Assembly (NCBI GenBank): GCA_044221555.1
Contig: JBGAOY010000002.1
Coordinates: 186,001-250,000, forward strand
Direction of reading: 5' to 3'
DNA length: 64,000 bases
From: JAEUJM01 sp044221555
Lineage (GTDB): Bacteria; Actinomycetota; Acidimicrobiia; Acidimicrobiales; DATDAH01
The number at the start of each line of letters is the position of its first letter. Position 1 is the stretch's first letter. The notes beneath the pieces are model-generated. The model saw only the letters and a list, made by a program, of their open reading frames with translations, was not told the DNA's origin and did not search any database. Shown piece after piece: positions 16,613 to 24,434 of this stretch. A program made the position numbers and the translations under genes.

Positions 16613-17771
16613 GGAAGTGCCTCCTGGGGCGCGGGGCGGGTGGGGGAGGGGGCGGGGGCAGTGGCTGCGGGGAAGGGGGCTCGGCCAGCAGGTGCTGGAT
16701 GTCCTCGAGGTGCAGCAGGCCCACCACCTGGGTGCCCCGAACCACGGTGAGGGTGTGCTGCGGCGCGTGCTGCAGCAGGTCGAGCACCTCGTCGTCCACC
16801 GCGTCGTCAGCCGACACCGCGGGTGGTGACGGGCCGAGCACGTCGCCTATGCGCGCCGGGCCCGGGCTGGACCGCAGCCCGATCGCCGTGATCATCCCCA
16901 TGTAGGCGCCGTGGTGGGCGACGGGGTAGATCCGCTGCGCGGTCCGCCGGAGCAGGGGCAGCACGTCGCCGACCGCGACCTCGGCCGGCAGCACCACCGG
17001 CCCGGGGCGCATCAGGTCGCCCACCGTGCGGCCCGCCAGGCGCTGGTGCAGCACCGTCACGGCCTCCTCCGCCGAGGCCCCGAGGTAGATGAACGCGGCG
17101 ATCAGGATCAGCCAGAGGTTGAACAGCACCCCGACGACGGCCAGCACCGCGGCCACGATGCGACCGAGCCGCGCCGCCCGGTGGGTGGCCTGTTCGAGGT
17201 CGAGCCGGGTCTCCAGCAGCGATCGGAACACCCGACCACCGTCGAGGGGGAACGCCGGCAGGAGGTTGAAGCCGCCGAGCAGCAGGTTGAACCAGAACAG
17301 GCGGGTGGGGAGGGGGCCCACCACGAGGGTGGCGGGGAGCAGCGGATCACCCCGGGTGACACTGATCGCCGCGGCCAGCACCGCCAACCCCAGGCTGGTG
17401 AGCGGCCCCACCACGGCGATGGCGAACTCGTCGGCCGGCGTGTCGGGGAGGCGCTCCATACGGCTCACCCCGCCGATCGGGAGCAGCAGGATCTCGTCGA
17501 CGGCCACACCCCGCCGGCGGGCCACCGCGCAGTGCGCCAGTTCGTGCACGAGCACGCACGTGAAGACGAGGACGAGCCACAGCATCGCTGCCGGTGCACC
17601 GCCCTCGACCTGGCTCGAGGTGGCGAGGACCAGTGCCAGGAGGATCGCGAAGGTGACGTGCACCCGCACGTCGATCCCACCCACGTGGCCGAGCGACAGC
17701 GACCAGCGCGTCCGCTCGGGCACGGCTCGTCGCCGGGGGGTGGCCCCCGAGGGGGCATCGGCGCGGGTCAT
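16602..17771 (-). CDS. Site-2 protease-type zinc metalloprotease with CBS domains
   Basis: The 389-residue membrane protein has the catalytic LVHELAHCAV (His76, Glu77, His80) in a transmembrane helix and the second zinc motif NLLPAFPLDGGRVF near residue 185. A C-terminal CBS pair occupies about 250-365, and the tail is proline-rich (a run of eight prolines). S2P enzymes cut membrane-bound regulators; the CBS pair probably senses adenine nucleotides. The ATG at 17771 overlaps the stop of the universal stress protein gene as ATGA, and its own end overlaps ppsA. The combination matches Rv2625c, next to USP genes in the mycobacterial dormancy regulon. Confidence 0.9.
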   Translation of the reverse strand: MTRADAPSGATPRRRAVPERTRWSLSLGHVGGIDVRVHVTFAILLALVLATSSQVEGGAPAAMLWLVLVFTCVLVHELAHCAVARRRGVAVDEILLLPIGGVSRMERLPDTPADEFAIAVVGPLTSLGLAVLAAAISVTRGDPLLPATLVVGPLPTRLFWFNLLLGGFNLLPAFPLDGGRVFRSLLETRLDLEQATHRAARLGRIVAAVLAVVGVLFNLWLILIAAFIYLGASAEEAVTVLHQRLAGRTVGDLMRPGPVVLPAEVAVGDVLPLLRRTAQRIYPVAHHGAYMGMITAIGLRSSPGPARIGDVLGPSPPAVSADDAVDDEVLDLLQHAPQHTLTVVRGTQVVGLLHLEDIQHLLAEPPSPQPLPPPPPPPAPRPRRHFHGR

Positions 17772-18199
17772 GGCCCGCGGTGCACCAGCACCGGGCACTG
17801 GGCGTGGTTGACCACGTGGCCGCTCACCGAGCCCAGCACGGCCCGCTGCAGCGCGGAACGGCCGTGGCTGCCCACCACCACCAGGTCGGCGGGGAGCGCG
17901 GCGGCGAGCCGGCAGATGGTGGGGCCCGGCTCGCCGGCCTCGATGCGCACCTCCCCGGTGATGGCCATCTCCCCCGCGAGGTCGAGGGCGTGCTGCTCGG
18001 CCGCCCGGCGCTCGGCGGACAGCGCGGCGTCGTCGACGACGGGTGGGTCGAGCCGGGTGAGGGGGTCGTGGGCGCGGGCGTGGGGCGACACCACGGTGAT
18101 CACCTCCCACCGGTGCTCGAGGCCGAGCATGCCCACCGCCCACCGCATCGCGTCGTCGCCGAGCGATGTGCCGTCCACCGCCGCCAGGATCGTTGCCAC
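17768..18199 (-). CDS. Universal stress protein (UspA family)
   Basis: The 143-residue protein has the USP ATP-binding layout: ILAAVDGTSLGDDAMRWA at the start and VVVGSHGRSALQRAVLGSVS near residue 108 (G-x2-G-x9-GS). USPs of this class bind ATP and modulate growth under oxygen limitation or stress. The start is a GTG at 18199, preceded by GAGGAGAG; the frame continues far upstream only through the complement of the P-type ATPase gene. It leads the USP-protease-ppsA operon and is divergent from the ATPase gene, with a GGGAC/GTCCC palindrome in the 216-base gap. Confidence 0.9.
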   Translation of the reverse strand: MATILAAVDGTSLGDDAMRWAVGMLGLEHRWEVITVVSPHARAHDPLTRLDPPVVDDAALSAERRAAEQHALDLAGEMAITGEVRIEAGEPGPTICRLAAALPADLVVVGSHGRSALQRAVLGSVSGHVVNHAQCPVLVHRGP

Positions 18200-18273
18200 G
18201 ACGTCTCTCCTCTGGAGTGGCCCGGTCGGCCGCCCCCTCCAGCGTGACTCAACCGCGCCCTGGCGCGACGGGC

Positions 18274-18291
18274 AAGGGGACAAGGTCCCTT
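18274..18291. promoter_or_regulatory. GGGAC-N3-GTCCC palindrome between stress protein and P-type ATPase genes
   Basis: AAGGGGACAAGGTCCCTT lies between two divergent genes whose homologues are DosR targets in mycobacteria. The DosR box has GGGAC and GTCCC separated by four bases; here the gap is three. It is therefore a weaker candidate than the sites at 1034 and 6150. The remaining intergenic sequence is GC-rich with GGGTCGGGACGGGTCGGG direct repeats and no other clear signal. Confidence 0.35.
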
Positions 18292-18415
18292 CGGTCGGGT
18301 CGGGACGGGTCGGGTCCGAGCGCCGAGCCGCCGAGGTGGCCGGCAGGGGCGGACGGACCACGTCGACGAAACGGGTCGAACGGCCCTGGCTCCGGCCGGC
18401 GGGGGCGGAGGGACA

Positions 18416-21067
18416 ATGGGGCTCGTGCCTCGCGTCGACCCCCCGGAGCGCGACCGACGCGCGCCCGAGGGCCTCAGCGCCGACGAGGCGGCCCGCCGAC
18501 AGGCCGCCGGTGGGCCGAACGCGCTGCCGCCGCCCCGCACCACGCCGGCGTGGCGCAAGCTCCTGGCGGAGTTCGTCAACCTCTTCGCGGTCATGTTGTG
18601 GGTGGCGGGCGGGCTCGCGCTCATCGGCGGCCTGGCGCCCCTGGGGTTCGCGATCTTCGCGGTCGTCCTCTTGAACGGGGTGTTCGCCTATGGCCAGGAG
18701 TACCGGGCCGAGAAGGCGGCGGCGAGCCTCCGCGACCTGTTGCCCCGCAGGGCCACCGTGATCCGCGACGGGCGGTACGTCGACGTGGATGCTCGCGAGC
18801 TGGTCGTGGGCGACACGCTGCTGCTCGAGCCCGGGGACCGCGTCTCGGCGGACCTGACGCTCCACGGCGCCCACGGGGTCCTCGTGAACACCTCCACGCT
18901 CACCGGCGAGAGCGTGCCCACCGCGGCGGTCGACGGCGAGCCGCTCTTCGCGGGCACGTTCCTGGTGGAGGGCACCGGGTTCGCCACGGTGACGGCGATC
19001 GGTGCCGACACCCGGCTGGCGTCGATCGCCCGCCTCACCACCGAGGCGGCCCGGCCGACGACCCCGTTGCACCGGGAGATCCAACGGGTCGTGCGGACGC
19101 TGGCCACCATCGCCGTGTCGCTGGGCTCGGTGTTCTTCGTCCTGTCGCTGCTGCTGGGCCAGCCGGCCAGCGACGGCTTCCTGTTCGCCATCGGGGTCAC
19201 CGTCGCGGTGGTGCCGTGCGGCCTGCTGCCCACGGTGACGCTGTCGCTGGCGGTGGGTGCGCAGCGCATGGCCGCCCGTCACGCCCTCGTGCGCCGTCTC
19301 GAGTCGGTGGAGACCCTCGGGTCGACCACCTTCATCTGCTCCGACAAGACCGGCACGCTGACCCGCAACGAGATGCAGGTCGTGGCGGTCTGGACCCCGG
19401 CGGGCATCGTCGCCATCGACGGCGAGGGCTACGAGCCCGTGGGCGTGGTGCGCGACGCCGGGCCGGCGAGCCGGGCCGCGGCCACCGAGGCGGCGAGGGC
19501 GGTCGTCGCCTGCTCGACCGGGTACGCGGTGCAGCGCGACGGCGCATGGACCACCCAGGGGGATCCCATGGAGGTGGCCCTCGACGTGCTCGCTCGGCGT
19601 CTGGGCATCGACACCGACGCCCTGCGGGAGGTGGTGGCCGACCGGATCTTCCCGTTCGACCCCCGTCGGCGACGCATGTCGGTGGTCCGCGACGGATGGG
19701 TGCTGGTGAAGGGCGCGCCCGATGCCGTGCTGCCCCGCTGCCTGGCGTCCGATGGCGCCGCGGCGGCCCTCGACGAGCTGTCGTCGAGGGGCCTGCGGGT
19801 GATCGCGGTGGCCCGGCGGGTGGACGACGGCCCCGCCGACGCCGACGCCGCCGAGCGCGGCCTCGAATTGCTCGCCCTGACCGCCCTCGAGGATCCCCCA
19901 CGGGCGGGCGCCGCCCATGCTCTCGCCGCCTGTCGCCGGGCCGGCCTCTCCGTGGCCATGGTCACCGGCGACCATCCGGCCACCGCGCAGGCCATCGCCG
20001 ACGAGGTCGGCCTGCGCCGGCCCCACGATCCCGTCATCACCGGCGCCGACCTCCCGCACGACGAGGCCGTGCTCGGCGCCCTCATCGACCACGACGGCAT
20101 CGTGATCAGCCGGGTGTCGCCGGAGGACAAGCTGCGGATCGCGCGCGCCCTTCGGGCACGCGGCCACGTGGTGGCGATGACCGGCGACGGTGTGAACGAC
20201 GGTCCGGCGCTGCAGGAGGCCGACATCGGGGTGGCCATGGGGCGGTCGGGCACCGACGTCGCCCGCGACGCGGCCGACCTGGTGCTGCTCGACGACGACT
20301 TCGCCACCATCGTCGCCGCGGTCGAGCAGGGACGGGCGACGTTCGCCAACATGCGCCGCTTCCTCACCTACCACCTGACCGACAACGTCGCCGAGCTCAC
20401 CCCGTTCGTGGTCTGGGCGCTGTCGGGCGGGCGCTTCCCCTTGGCCATCGGGGTGCTGCAGGTCCTGGCCCTCGACGTGGGCACCGACACCCTCCCCGCC
20501 GTGGCCCTCGGGGGTGAGCCGCCGACCCCCGGTGTGCTCGACCGGCCCCCTTCGGAGGGTCGGCTCATCAACTCGACCGTGGCCGTCCGCGCCTTCGGCG
20601 TGTTGGGCCCCACGGAGGCGCTGATGTCGATGGTCGCCTTCCTCACGGTCTTCGTCGTCTGCGGGTGGTCGCCCGGGCAGCCCTTCCCGGAGGGCCACGT
20701 GCTCGACATGGCGTCGGGAGCGGCCTTCACCTCGGTGGTCGTGGGTCAGATGGCAAACGCGTTCGCGTGCCGGAGCACCACCAGGTGGCCCGGCCGCCTG
20801 GGGTGGGGCAGCAACCGGCTCCTCCTGTGGGCCGTGGGGTTCGAGGTGCTGCTGGCCACCGCCTTCATCGGCTTCGCGCCGCTCGCCGGCCTGCTCGGTC
20901 AGGCACCGCCACCGGCGGCGGGGTGGGTGGTGGTCGCGCTCTCCGCGCCGGCGGTGCTGCTGGCGGACACCCTGTCGAAGGCGGCCCGGCGCCGACGGTG
21001 GCGCCGCCGCCGCCACGGGCTCGCCGACGGGCGGCCGGATGCCCTCGTGCCCCTGCTCGATGGGTGA
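18416..21067 (+). CDS. Cation-translocating P-type ATPase (P2-like, CtpF-type)
   Basis: The 883-residue pump has a cation-ATPase N-terminal segment, the TGES actuator motif at 163-166, the phosphorylation site CSDKTGTLTRNEM with Asp310, and the hinge MTGDGVNDGPALQEADIGVAM. It has about ten transmembrane helices, the last six after residue 640. In P2 pumps the fourth membrane helix carries PEGL; here it reads VVPCGLLPTVTLS with Cys268 in place of the ion-binding glutamate. The ion specificity may therefore differ from calcium. The context (USP, S2P, PpsA) resembles that of mycobacterial ctpF, a dormancy gene. The ATG at 18416 was used; a GTG three codons later is possible. Confidence 0.87.
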   Translation: MGLVPRVDPPERDRRAPEGLSADEAARRQAAGGPNALPPPRTTPAWRKLLAEFVNLFAVMLWVAGGLALIGGLAPLGFAIFAVVLLNGVFAYGQEYRAEKAAASLRDLLPRRATVIRDGRYVDVDARELVVGDTLLLEPGDRVSADLTLHGAHGVLVNTSTLTGESVPTAAVDGEPLFAGTFLVEGTGFATVTAIGADTRLASIARLTTEAARPTTPLHREIQRVVRTLATIAVSLGSVFFVLSLLLGQPASDGFLFAIGVTVAVVPCGLLPTVTLSLAVGAQRMAARHALVRRLESVETLGSTTFICSDKTGTLTRNEMQVVAVWTPAGIVAIDGEGYEPVGVVRDAGPASRAAATEAARAVVACSTGYAVQRDGAWTTQGDPMEVALDVLARRLGIDTDALREVVADRIFPFDPRRRRMSVVRDGWVLVKGAPDAVLPRCLASDGAAAALDELSSRGLRVIAVARRVDDGPADADAAERGLELLALTALEDPPRAGAAHALAACRRAGLSVAMVTGDHPATAQAIADEVGLRRPHDPVITGADLPHDEAVLGALIDHDGIVISRVSPEDKLRIARALRARGHVVAMTGDGVNDGPALQEADIGVAMGRSGTDVARDAADLVLLDDDFATIVAAVEQGRATFANMRRFLTYHLTDNVAELTPFVVWALSGGRFPLAIGVLQVLALDVGTDTLPAVALGGEPPTPGVLDRPPSEGRLINSTVAVRAFGVLGPTEALMSMVAFLTVFVVCGWSPGQPFPEGHVLDMASGAAFTSVVVGQMANAFACRSTTRWPGRLGWGSNRLLLWAVGFEVLLATAFIGFAPLAGLLGQAPPPAAGWVVVALSAPAVLLADTLSKAARRRRWRRRRHGLADGRPDALVPLLDG

Positions 21068-21812
21068 GACTGACCCGATGGTGTCCGTGGCCGGGTTCGA
21101 GGCGGTGATCTTCGACACCGACGGCGTGATCACCGACACCGCCGTGGTGCACGCCGCGGCCTGGAAGCAGCTGTTCGACGAGTACCTCGCCCGCCGGTCC
21201 GAGAGCGACGGCCACGAGTACGCACCCTTCGACCCTGTGGGCGAGTACCTGGCGCTGGTCGACGGCAAGCCCCGCTACGACGGTGTGCGCAGCGTCCTGG
21301 TGGCGCGCGGGATCACCCTCGGGGACGGGCGACCCGACGACGAGGCGGGCGAGGCCACCGTGTGCGGGCTGGGCAACGCCAAGGACCGCTACTTCCACGA
21401 GCGCCTCGCGGCCGACGGCGTGCGGCGGTTCGCCGACACCGTGGGCCTGCTCGACCGCCTCGACGCCACGGGTCACCCCACCGCAGCCGTGTCGGCCAGC
21501 CGCAACGCTCGGCAGGTGCTGCGGGCCGCGGGTGTGCTCGACCGGTTCGCGGTCGTCGTCGACGGCGTCGACAGCGACCGGCTGGGCCTGGCCGGCAAGC
21601 CCGACCCGGCGCTGTTCCTGGCCGCGGCAGGGCGCCTCGGTGTCGAGCCGGCACACGCGGTGGTCGTGGAGGACGCCGTGGCCGGCGTGGCTGCGGGCCG
21701 GCGTGGAGGGTTCGGCCTGGTCGTGGGCGTCGACCGGGTGGGTCAGGGGCAGGCGCTGCGCGATGCCGGCGCCGACGTGGTGGTGCTGGATCTCGACGAG
21801 GTGGTGGCGTGA
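21060..21812 (+). CDS. HAD-superfamily beta-phosphoglucomutase-like hydrolase
   Basis: The protein has HAD motif I AVIFDTDGVITDTAVVHA near residue 14, motif II AAVSASRNA, a motif III lysine in LAGKPDPALFL, and motif IV VVVEDAVAGVAAG. This is the beta-phosphoglucomutase subgroup, which isomerises beta-glucose 1-phosphate to glucose 6-phosphate. The glycoside phosphorylase encoded next would supply that substrate. The start is either ATG 21060, overlapping the ATPase stop, or ATG 21078 (MVSVAGF), which has a weak GGTGAG upstream. The stop codon lies in the first unit of a tandem repeat that runs to the next gene. Confidence 0.85.
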   Translation: MGETDPMVSVAGFEAVIFDTDGVITDTAVVHAAAWKQLFDEYLARRSESDGHEYAPFDPVGEYLALVDGKPRYDGVRSVLVARGITLGDGRPDDEAGEATVCGLGNAKDRYFHERLAADGVRRFADTVGLLDRLDATGHPTAAVSASRNARQVLRAAGVLDRFAVVVDGVDSDRLGLAGKPDPALFLAAAGRLGVEPAHAVVVEDAVAGVAAGRRGGFGLVVGVDRVGQGQALRDAGADVVVLDLDEVVA

Positions 21813-21920
21813 GCAGTGAGGTCGTGGTGAGCGGCGAGGTCGTGGCGTGAGCGGTGAGGTCGTGGCGTGAGCGGTGAGGTCGTGGCGTGAGCGGCGAGGG
21901 CGTGGCGTGAGCAGTGAGGA
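21803..21920 (+). repeat. ~20-bp tandem repeat (about six units) spanning a stop-start junction
   Basis: Units resembling CGTGGCGTGAGCGGTGAGGT start at 21803, 21823 (18-bp variant), 21841, 21861, 21881 and 21901. The first contains the TGA of the HAD gene; the last contains the GTG start of the GH65 gene. Each unit repeats the TGA and a GTGAG motif, and the 20-base period puts successive copies in different frames. It looks like slipped-strand amplification of an overlapping stop-start junction, and it increases the distance between the two genes to 94 bases. Confidence 0.85.
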
Positions 21921-24405
21921 GGACGCGACGGTCGGGGTGACGTCGGGCGCGACCTCGTCCTCCGGGCCCTGGTGCCTGCGCTACGAGGGCTTCGACCTGG
22001 CCGAGGTCGGCCACCGCGAGGCCCTGACCACGCTGGCCAACGGGTACTGGTCGGTGCGGGGCGCGGCCCCCGAGTCGGTGGCCGACGCGGTGAACTACCC
22101 GGGCACCTACGTGGCCGGCTGCTACAACCGCCTCACCGACGACGTCCAGGGCCGCACCGTCACCAACGAGAGCCTGGTCAACCTGCCCAACTGGCTCCTG
22201 CTGCAGTTCCGGGTGGCCGATGGCGACTGGTTCGACGCCGCCTCCGCCGAACTGCTGGACCACGTGGTCGCGCTGGACCTCCGCCGGGCGGTGCTCGAGC
22301 GTCACCTGCGCTTCCGCGACGGCGCCGGCCGGGTCACCCGGGTGGACCAGCGTCGTCTCGTGCACCTCGGCGCGCCGCACGTCGCGGCCCTCGGAACGAC
22401 CTTCACCGCCGAGAACTGGTCGGGGTCGCTGCTGGTGCGGTCGGCCATCGACGGCCGGGTGCGCAACGAGAACGTCGACCGGTACCGGTCGTTGTCGTCC
22501 GAGCACCTGGAGGCACTGCTCGAGGACGAGGTCGATCACGAGACCCTCCTGTTGCAGGTCGAGACCACCCAGTCGAAGGTCCGGGTGGCGCTGGCGGCCC
22601 GGACACGGGTGTTCGACGGACGCTTCTCGGACGGAGCCCTTGCCGCGACCCGCCACGCCCGCCGGCTCGTGCGTCAGCCGGGCTACATCGCCCACGAACT
22701 GGCCATCGACCTCGAGGAGGGGGCCCCACGGCGAGTCGAGAAGGTGGTGACGCTGTTCACGAGCCGTGACCACGCGATCACCGAGACCGCGGTCGACGCG
22801 GCGCGGGCGGTGGCCGTCGCCGACGACCTCGACGAGCTCGTCGCCAGCCACACCGTGCACTGGGAGCACGTGTGGCAGCGGGCCGACATCGACGTGGACA
22901 TCGACGACGGGGACCGGCAGCCTCCTCCCGAGGTGGCGCTGCGGGTCAACCTGTTCCACCTCCTGCAGACCGTCACCAAGAACACCGCCGACCTCGACGC
23001 GGGCGTTCCCGCCCGCGGGTTGCACGGCGAGGCGTACCGGGGCCACATCTTCTGGGACGAACTGTTCGTGTTCCCGTACCTCAACCTGCGCTTCCCGAAG
23101 CTGACACGGGGCCTGTTGCTGTACCGCTACCGCCGCCTGCCCGAGGCCCGCCGGGCGGCGCGCGAGGCAGGCTTCCGGGGGGCGATGTTCCCCTGGCAGA
23201 GCGCCAGCAACGGTGAGGAGGAGACCCAGACCTGGCACCTCAACCCGGTGTCAGGGCGCTGGCTGGCCGACGGTTCCCACCTGCAACGCCACGTCAACAT
23301 CGCCATCGCCTACAACGTCTGGCAGTACTACGACGCCACCCGCAACTACGAGTTCCTCTCGTTCTACGGCGCCGAGCTGATCTTCGACATCGCTCGCTTC
23401 TGGGCCAGTGCGGTCACCCTCGACCCCGACGACGGGCGCTACGACCTCGACGGGGTGGTCGGGCCCGACGAGTACCACGAGGCGTACCCCGGCGCGGAGC
23501 GGCCCGGCCTGCGCAACAACGCCTACACCAACGTCATGGCGGCGTGGGTGCTGGCGCGGGCCCTCGACGTGGTCGAGGCCCTCACCGAGCATCGCAGCCG
23601 AGAGCTGTTCGAGAAGCTGCAGATCGACGACGGCGAGCTGGCCCAGTGGGACGAGATCAGCCGGCGGTTGCGGGTGCCGTTCCACGACGGCGTGATCAGC
23701 CAGTTCGAGGGGTACCGCGACCTGGCCGAGCTCGACTGGGAGGGGTACCGGCGGCGGTACGGCGACATCCGGCGCCTCGACCGGGTGCTCGAGTCCGAGG
23801 GCGACAGCACCAACAACTACCGCCTGTCGAAGCAGGCCGACGTCCTGATGCTGCTCTACCTGCTGTCGCCCGACGAGGTGCGGGCCCTGCTCGACCGGCT
23901 GGGGTACCCCGTCGACGACGACACCCTCACGGCGACGGTCGACTACTACCTGGCCCGCACGGCGCACGGCTCGAGCCTGAGCGCGGTGGTGCACTCGTGG
24001 CTGATGGTGCGATCCGGTCGCGAGCCCGCGTGGCCGTTGTTCGAAGCGGCGCTGCACAGCGACCACGACGAGGCCGACCGCGGCACCACGCGCGAGGGCA
24101 TTCACCTGGGGGCGATGGCCGGCACCATCGACCTGGTGCAGCGCGGGTTCGGGGGCGTCGCCACCCGAGACGGCGTGCTGTGGATCGAGCCCGCCCTGCC
24201 TCCCGAGATCAGCCGGCTCTGCTTCAACGTCGGCTACCGGAGCCGCTCGGTGACCGTCGAGATCGTCGACGACCGCTGCACGGTGTCGGCCCACCCCAAC
24301 GTGGGCGACATCACCGTCGGGATCGGCGGCGAGGTGGTGTCGCTGGCACCGGGTGAGCAGCGCTCGTGCACGGTCCCTCGCCGCCGGCCCCCGACGCCCG
24401 ACTGA
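21907..24405 (+). CDS. Glycoside hydrolase family 65 protein (disaccharide phosphorylase-like)
   Basis: The 832-residue protein has the GH65 architecture: an N-terminal beta-sandwich, a linker, an (alpha/alpha)6 barrel and a C-terminal beta-sheet. The general acid lies in VVGPDEYHEAY and the phosphate-binding loop is TAHGSSLSAVVHS, which favours phosphorylase over hydrolase activity. Other family marks are GHIFWDELFVFPY and MFPWQSASNGEEETQ. The pairing with a beta-phosphoglucomutase-like gene predicts maltose, trehalose or kojibiose phosphorolysis to beta-glucose 1-phosphate. The GTG at 21907 was chosen because upstream codons lie in the tandem repeat. In M. tuberculosis the related HAD/GH65 gene also neighbours stress-protein genes. 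Confidence 0.88.
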   Translation: MSSEEDATVGVTSGATSSSGPWCLRYEGFDLAEVGHREALTTLANGYWSVRGAAPESVADAVNYPGTYVAGCYNRLTDDVQGRTVTNESLVNLPNWLLLQFRVADGDWFDAASAELLDHVVALDLRRAVLERHLRFRDGAGRVTRVDQRRLVHLGAPHVAALGTTFTAENWSGSLLVRSAIDGRVRNENVDRYRSLSSEHLEALLEDEVDHETLLLQVETTQSKVRVALAARTRVFDGRFSDGALAATRHARRLVRQPGYIAHELAIDLEEGAPRRVEKVVTLFTSRDHAITETAVDAARAVAVADDLDELVASHTVHWEHVWQRADIDVDIDDGDRQPPPEVALRVNLFHLLQTVTKNTADLDAGVPARGLHGEAYRGHIFWDELFVFPYLNLRFPKLTRGLLLYRYRRLPEARRAAREAGFRGAMFPWQSASNGEEETQTWHLNPVSGRWLADGSHLQRHVNIAIAYNVWQYYDATRNYEFLSFYGAELIFDIARFWASAVTLDPDDGRYDLDGVVGPDEYHEAYPGAERPGLRNNAYTNVMAAWVLARALDVVEALTEHRSRELFEKLQIDDGELAQWDEISRRLRVPFHDGVISQFEGYRDLAELDWEGYRRRYGDIRRLDRVLESEGDSTNNYRLSKQADVLMLLYLLSPDEVRALLDRLGYPVDDDTLTATVDYYLARTAHGSSLSAVVHSWLMVRSGREPAWPLFEAALHSDHDEADRGTTREGIHLGAMAGTIDLVQRGFGGVATRDGVLWIEPALPPEISRLCFNVGYRSRSVTVEIVDDRCTVSAHPNVGDITVGIGGEVVSLAPGEQRSCTVPRRRPPTPD

Positions 24406-24434
24406 TCCGCGCGCCACCGGGCGACACTGCGGTC

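Noticed and set aside
17768..21268. 1,166-codon minus-strand frame covering the universal stress protein and the whole P-type ATPase region
   Set aside because: Only its last 143 codons (17768-18199) form a recognisable protein. The rest is the complement of the ATPase gene.
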